Assembly: GCA_023440825.1 (NCBI GenBank)
Contig: JAEXRL010000011.1
Coordinates: 62,001 to 126,000 of the forward strand
DNA length: 64,000 nt
From: Pseudomonadota bacterium
GTDB taxonomy: Bacteria > Pseudomonadota > Gammaproteobacteria > Burkholderiales > Burkholderiaceae_B
Direction: 5' to 3'
Shown here: in pieces, positions 61,408-64,000 of the stretch
Numbering within the stretch: the first letter of the stretch is position 1
Layout: each line of letters begins with the position of its first letter
The notes under the pieces: model-generated
What the model was told of the DNA's origin: nothing
The model's database searches: none
What the model saw: only the letters and a program-made list of their open reading frames with translations
Translations under genes and position numbers: made by a program

Positions 61408-62163
61408 ATGACAGACACGCTTCTCATACTGGCCATCATCGCTCTAGGCACCTATTTTCAGACCATCACAGGCTTTGGGCTAGGCATTATTGTGATTGGA
61501 CTAGTCACTGGCCTGAATCTGGCGAGCCTGGCTTTTATAGCTACAGTGATAAGCCTGACCAGCATTATTAATGGTTGTGCTGCACTACAAGGCCGTTGGC
61601 AACGACTCAGTCCGGTGGTTTCCATCTGGACTCTGGCCGGCATTGTGCCCTCGACCATAGCAGGTACCATGCTCCTGACGTACTTAAGTCAGGAGGCGAA
61701 CAATATGCTTAAACTATTGCTAGGCCTCTTAATTATCTTTAGTGGTCTAAGCGCCATGCGACGCCCCAAGCCCCAAGCTGAGCTGTCCCGCAAAAGCACA
61801 TTTTTTATCTATGGTTTTATCTCTGGTTTATGCGGGGGCTTATTTGGCATGCCTGGACCGCCGATTATTCTGTTGTTTTACCGGCAACCGCTGGACTACG
61901 CACAGATACGAAATTTGCTCTTGCTTATGTTCACCTTAACAGCGGTAGTTCGCACGCTTTATGAGGCAGGCATAGGCACCTTGGGCTGGGATGCTGTGTA
62001 CTTGTCTTTGATCGCCCTGCCACTGGTAACCGGTCTAACGCTGCTGGTAAGGCGTTTGCCGGCGCCACTGAGCGCAGAAGGCATACGTAAGCTGTCTTTT
62101 TACAGCTTGCTATTAATAGGATTGGGACTGGCCGTTGAGAGCAGTTGGCTGATGCTCGCCTAG
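61408..62163 (+). CDS. TauE/SafE-family sulfite exporter-like permease
   Basis: 251 residues with about eight helices in two repeats, the TauE/SafE layout: ALGTYFQTITGFGLGIIVIGL in the first half and SGLCGGLFGMPGPPIILLFYRQ in the second. Members export sulfite, sulfoacetate or related organosulfur anions. It is divergent from modABC across 219 bp. The TauE label gives no substrate by itself. It ends in a small hairpin terminator. Confidence 0.85.
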   Translation: MTDTLLILAIIALGTYFQTITGFGLGIIVIGLVTGLNLASLAFIATVISLTSIINGCAALQGRWQRLSPVVSIWTLAGIVPSTIAGTMLLTYLSQEANNMLKLLLGLLIIFSGLSAMRRPKPQAELSRKSTFFIYGFISGLCGGLFGMPGPPIILLFYRQPLDYAQIRNLLLLMFTLTAVVRTLYEAGIGTLGWDAVYLSLIALPLVTGLTLLVRRLPAPLSAEGIRKLSFYSLLLIGLGLAVESSWLMLA

Positions 62164-62194
62164 TACAAACGCGTACAAAAAATAGCCACTGCGT

Positions 62195-62222
62195 ACAGAA
62201 ATCTATTTCTGTGCTTTTGTTC
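62195..62222 (+). terminator. Terminator of the TauE/SafE gene
   Basis: ACAGAAA (62195-62201) pairs with TTTCTGT (62206-62212) with a 4-nt loop, followed by GCTTTTGTT. Confidence 0.6.
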
Positions 62223-62290
62223 AAAGGCACATACTGCTAGAATTTCAAACTGCTTTTTACTCTGCGTCTAGACTAGCAGTGAATAAAGCT

Positions 62291-62572
62291 GGCCCTATAG
62301 TTAAATGGATATAACTTTCCCCTCCTAAAAATTGGGCACCCAGCACTGAAAAGGCTGGTGTGAATGCGCTTAAATTCGGTGAACCCCCTGTCTTAAGACG
62401 CGGCAACCCCGAGCGAAGCTGCCACATGGCAGAACGTGTAGAGACTCGACAGGCGCAACCTACAGCCTTGGCCATGGTTAAGATAGAGTCCAGACCACAA
62501 ACTATTCTAGGCGGTGAAAACCGTAGTGGTACGAAGGGAAGATTGCAGGTTCGATTCCTGCTGGGGCCGCCA
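62291..62572 (+). tRNA. tRNA-Arg (CCT anticodon) interrupted by a group I intron
   Basis: Exon 1 is 62291-62326 and exon 2 is 62534-62572; joined they give a 75-nt tRNA with encoded CCA. Acceptor GGCCCTA/TGGGGCC, D-stem GTTA/TAAC with GG in the loop, anticodon stem TTCCC/GGGAA, loop CT-CCT-AA with anticodon CCT at 62324-62326, and T-arm GCAGG-TTCGATT-CCTGC. The split falls exactly after the third anticodon base. CCT reads AGG arginine codons. A weak -10-like TAGAAT is at 62238-62243. Confidence 0.93.
62327..62533 (+). ncRNA. Group I self-splicing intron (207 nt) in tRNA-Arg(CCU)
   Basis: No intron-encoded protein. Helices read from the sequence: P1 pairs exon CCT and intron AA with TTGGG (62332-62336), with a U-G at the splice site; P2 CACCCAGC (62337-62344) with GCTGGTG (62354-62360); P3 TGCGC (62365-62369) with GCGCA (62453-62457); P4 TTCGG (62375-62379) with CCGAG (62409-62413); P6-type hairpin CTGCC/GGCAG (62419-62432); P7 GACTC (62443-62447) with GAGTC (62486-62490); P8 AACC/GGTT; P9 ACCAC/GTGGT enclosing CGGT-GAAA-ACCG (62512-62523). 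The terminal G is 62533. Segments such as AAATTCGG, GTGTAGAGACT and ATAGAGTCCAG recall the Azoarcus tRNA-Ile intron. Confidence 0.92.
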
Positions 62573-62651
62573 TCACCATACACATCGCTGCAATACTGGC
62601 ATTTTATACTGTAGACCACGACTGATATTCTAGTTACAGGGTCTCTGTGTC

Positions 62652-63068
62652 ATGCCGTACACGTATAACATCTATGCTCACCCTACTAAAGGATCGATAG
62701 CCGTACGCCTGGGCTTTGCATGGCCTGCTATTTTTCTAGGTTGCTTCTGGATGTTTAGCAATGTGCTCTGGCGCCGAGGCCTGATTTGGCTGACGGCATA
62801 TACCATCTTGTGGGGGCTAGCTCTAATTCTGTTAAACAATGCACAGGGCTGGCTACAAACCATGGGTTTCATCAAGCTTGGGCTGGCATTTTTAACGCTA
62901 TGGCTACTACCCGCATTTTTTGGTCATCTCTGGTGTGAACTACACCTGCACACTCAGGGGTTTGAGCGCCGCTCTATTGAATACGCAAACTGCGCTCAAC
63001 ACGCGGTGCGCAAAGCGAAGCAAAAATACAGTTCTGGCTCTACCCACCAACTACGCTTTGCGTCTTAA
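62652..63068 (+). CDS. DUF2628 small membrane protein
   Basis: 138 residues. The N-terminus YNIYAHPTKGSIAVRLGFAWPAIFLGCFWM is the pattern of the DUF2628 family, whose function is unknown. Three hydrophobic helices follow (about 22-40, 44-62, 75-95), and the C-terminal ~40 residues are basic and soluble (HAVRKAKQKYSSGS). It is 79 bp downstream of the tRNA-Arg gene and convergent with the MFS gene (13 bp between stops). Confidence 0.78.
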   Translation: MPYTYNIYAHPTKGSIAVRLGFAWPAIFLGCFWMFSNVLWRRGLIWLTAYTILWGLALILLNNAQGWLQTMGFIKLGLAFLTLWLLPAFFGHLWCELHLHTQGFERRSIEYANCAQHAVRKAKQKYSSGSTHQLRFAS

Positions 63069-63081
63069 GCCCTATCAACCT

Positions 63082-64000
63082 TTAATGGTTTGCAGCCATC
63101 TGGTATTGACGCTTTTCCTGAATGGGTAGATTTACCCCTGCCGCTATTAAGGCCAAGGCAATATCAGCCCACCACATCCAAGAAAAATCCCCAAAGCTGT
63201 ACAAGGCCACACCACCTAGCCAGGCCCCAAAAAACGCTCCGATTTGATGACTCAATAAGCTCAAGCCAAACAAAGTCGCCAGGTATCGGGAGCCATATAA
63301 GGTGGTAACAATGCTGGCGGTCGGAGGAACAGTTGCCAACCAGCTCAAGCCCAGACCTAGGGCAAATACATAAAACACCCACTCGGTTTTGGGCATCAAC
63401 ATGTACCACAACACCAATAGTGCTCTAGAGGCATACATCAGTGCCAAAATATTTTTACTTTTGTAACGTGCTACACACGCACCCGCCACAATACTACCCA
63501 CCACATTCGCTAAACCTATGAGCGCTAACGACCAGCCTGCCACTGAAGGCGGTAAACCGCATAAATCTATCTCACCAGGCAAGTGCGTCACTAAAAAGGC
63601 AATATGAAAGCCACAGGTAAAAAAACCAATATTGAGTAGCAGATAATTACGATCACGTAAGGCATATACCACTGTTTGTTTTAATTGCTGGCCGGTGTTG
63701 GCGCTTCTTTCTGGCTTAGCGGTGCTTAACTGTGGAGAAGAGTCACGTAGTTTCCGTATCAAGGGCAGAGCCAATAAGGATGTCACGGCCAAGCTCAGCA
63801 AACATCCTACCCAGCCCATCCAGGCGATAAGCTGTTGCACAGTGGGTGCGAACACCACCTGACCAAACGAGCCTCCGGCATTAATTAAACCGGAAGCCTC
63901 GCCTCTGGCAGCAGCTGGTATTTTTTGCGCTACTGCGCCCATCAAAACGGAAAAACTGGCAATACCTGCTCCCATATTGGCCAATAAACCCAGACTTAAT
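63082..64000 (-). CDS. Major facilitator superfamily transporter (N-terminus outside window)
   Basis: About 306 residues are visible and the frame is open at the window edge, so roughly the first third is missing. The visible part has about nine helices, with the inter-domain loop rich in Ser/Lys (LRDSSPQLSTAKPERSANTGQQLKQ) between helices 6 and 7. MFS-like segments include GEASGLINAGGSFGQVVFAP and GLGLSWLATVPPTASIVTTLYGSRYLATLFGL. This pattern resembles the oxalate/formate-antiporter-like or CynX-like MFS group, but substrate is unknown. Confidence 0.85.
   Translation of the reverse strand, partial: LSLGLLANMGAGIASFSVLMGAVAQKIPAAARGEASGLINAGGSFGQVVFAPTVQQLIAWMGWVGCLLSLAVTSLLALPLIRKLRDSSPQLSTAKPERSANTGQQLKQTVVYALRDRNYLLLNIGFFTCGFHIAFLVTHLPGEIDLCGLPPSVAGWSLALIGLANVVGSIVAGACVARYKSKNILALMYASRALLVLWYMLMPKTEWVFYVFALGLGLSWLATVPPTASIVTTLYGSRYLATLFGLSLLSHQIGAFFGAWLGGVALYSFGDFSWMWWADIALALIAAGVNLPIQEKRQYQMAANH

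Noticed and set aside
62291..62572. A permuted two-piece tmRNA gene, which some betaproteobacteria have
   Set aside because: The halves are in normal order, join into a complete tRNA with an anticodon arm, and no tag-peptide frame or resume codon is present. The middle has the group I core instead.
62257..62619. 120-residue minus-strand ORF and an 84-residue plus-strand ORF across the tRNA-Arg/intron region
   Set aside because: Both lie over the intron-containing tRNA; their composition is explained by RNA structure and neither has a ribosome binding site.

Overview
The window looks like chromosomal DNA of a betaproteobacterium of the Burkholderiales, most likely the family Alcaligenaceae and one of its lower-GC members. 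This rests on gene content and order (miaB-phoH-ybeY-corC-lnt, carAB-greA-rlmE-ftsH-folP-glmM, dnaX-ybaB-recR with the 4.5S RNA gene beside dnaX) and on protein character. I could not run a similarity search, so genus is open. Almost all of the window is core genome. The only mobile DNA seen is one decayed IS3-family (IS150-like) element and a group I intron inside a tRNA gene.

Layout. 1-1623: end of secD and complete secF. 1650-2668: broken IS inserted in the loop of the secF terminator. 2780-6190 (minus): phnD-phnC-phnE-phnE phosphonate/phosphite importer behind a probable Pho box. 6423-11878 (plus): miaB, phoH-like ybeZ, ybeY, corC, lnt, a tightly overlapping RNA-modification and envelope operon. 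11865-14711 (minus): PAS-PAS-GGDEF-EAL protein. 15326-16181: tRNA cluster Ala-Glu-Asp-Glu-Asp-Pro. 16330-19741: DoxX protein, a PepSY protein/response regulator/sensor kinase operon, and a divergent small secreted protein. 19881-21518: acyl-CoA synthetase. 21522-29237: pstSCAB, ppk1 and divergent ppx, with a clear Pho box before pstS. 29338-36223: olsB, glmM, folP, ftsH, rlmE, yhbY, greA. 36481-40396: uracil permease, histidine phosphatase, SDR, LpxO-like hydroxylase. 40463-46011: carB, carA, tal. 46101-48733: nitrate/sulfonate/taurine-type ABC importer. 48873-52147: recR, ybaB, dnaX, ffs. 52162-58123: AddAB-like helicase/nuclease pair. 58231-61188: modE, then modABC behind a ModE-type palindrome. 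61408 to the end: TauE/SafE exporter, intron-containing tRNA-Arg(CCU), DUF2628 protein, partial MFS transporter.

How the genes work together. Phosphorus is a recurring theme: phosphate uptake (pst), polyphosphate synthesis and breakdown (ppk1, ppx), phosphonate-type uptake (phn) and a phosphorus-free membrane lipid enzyme (olsB). Two sets share PhoB-like operators, while phoU/phoBR are not next to pst here. A second theme is the envelope: SecDF, Lnt, GlmM, FtsH, LpxO, OlsB and a PhoQ-like two-component system with PepSY proteins. A third is metal and sulfur-type anion transport (ModABC/ModE, TauE, SsuABC-like).

The most notable element is the 207-nt group I intron splitting tRNA-Arg(CCU) directly after the third anticodon base. 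Its core helices can be paired by eye and its conserved segments resemble the Azoarcus tRNA-Ile ribozyme.
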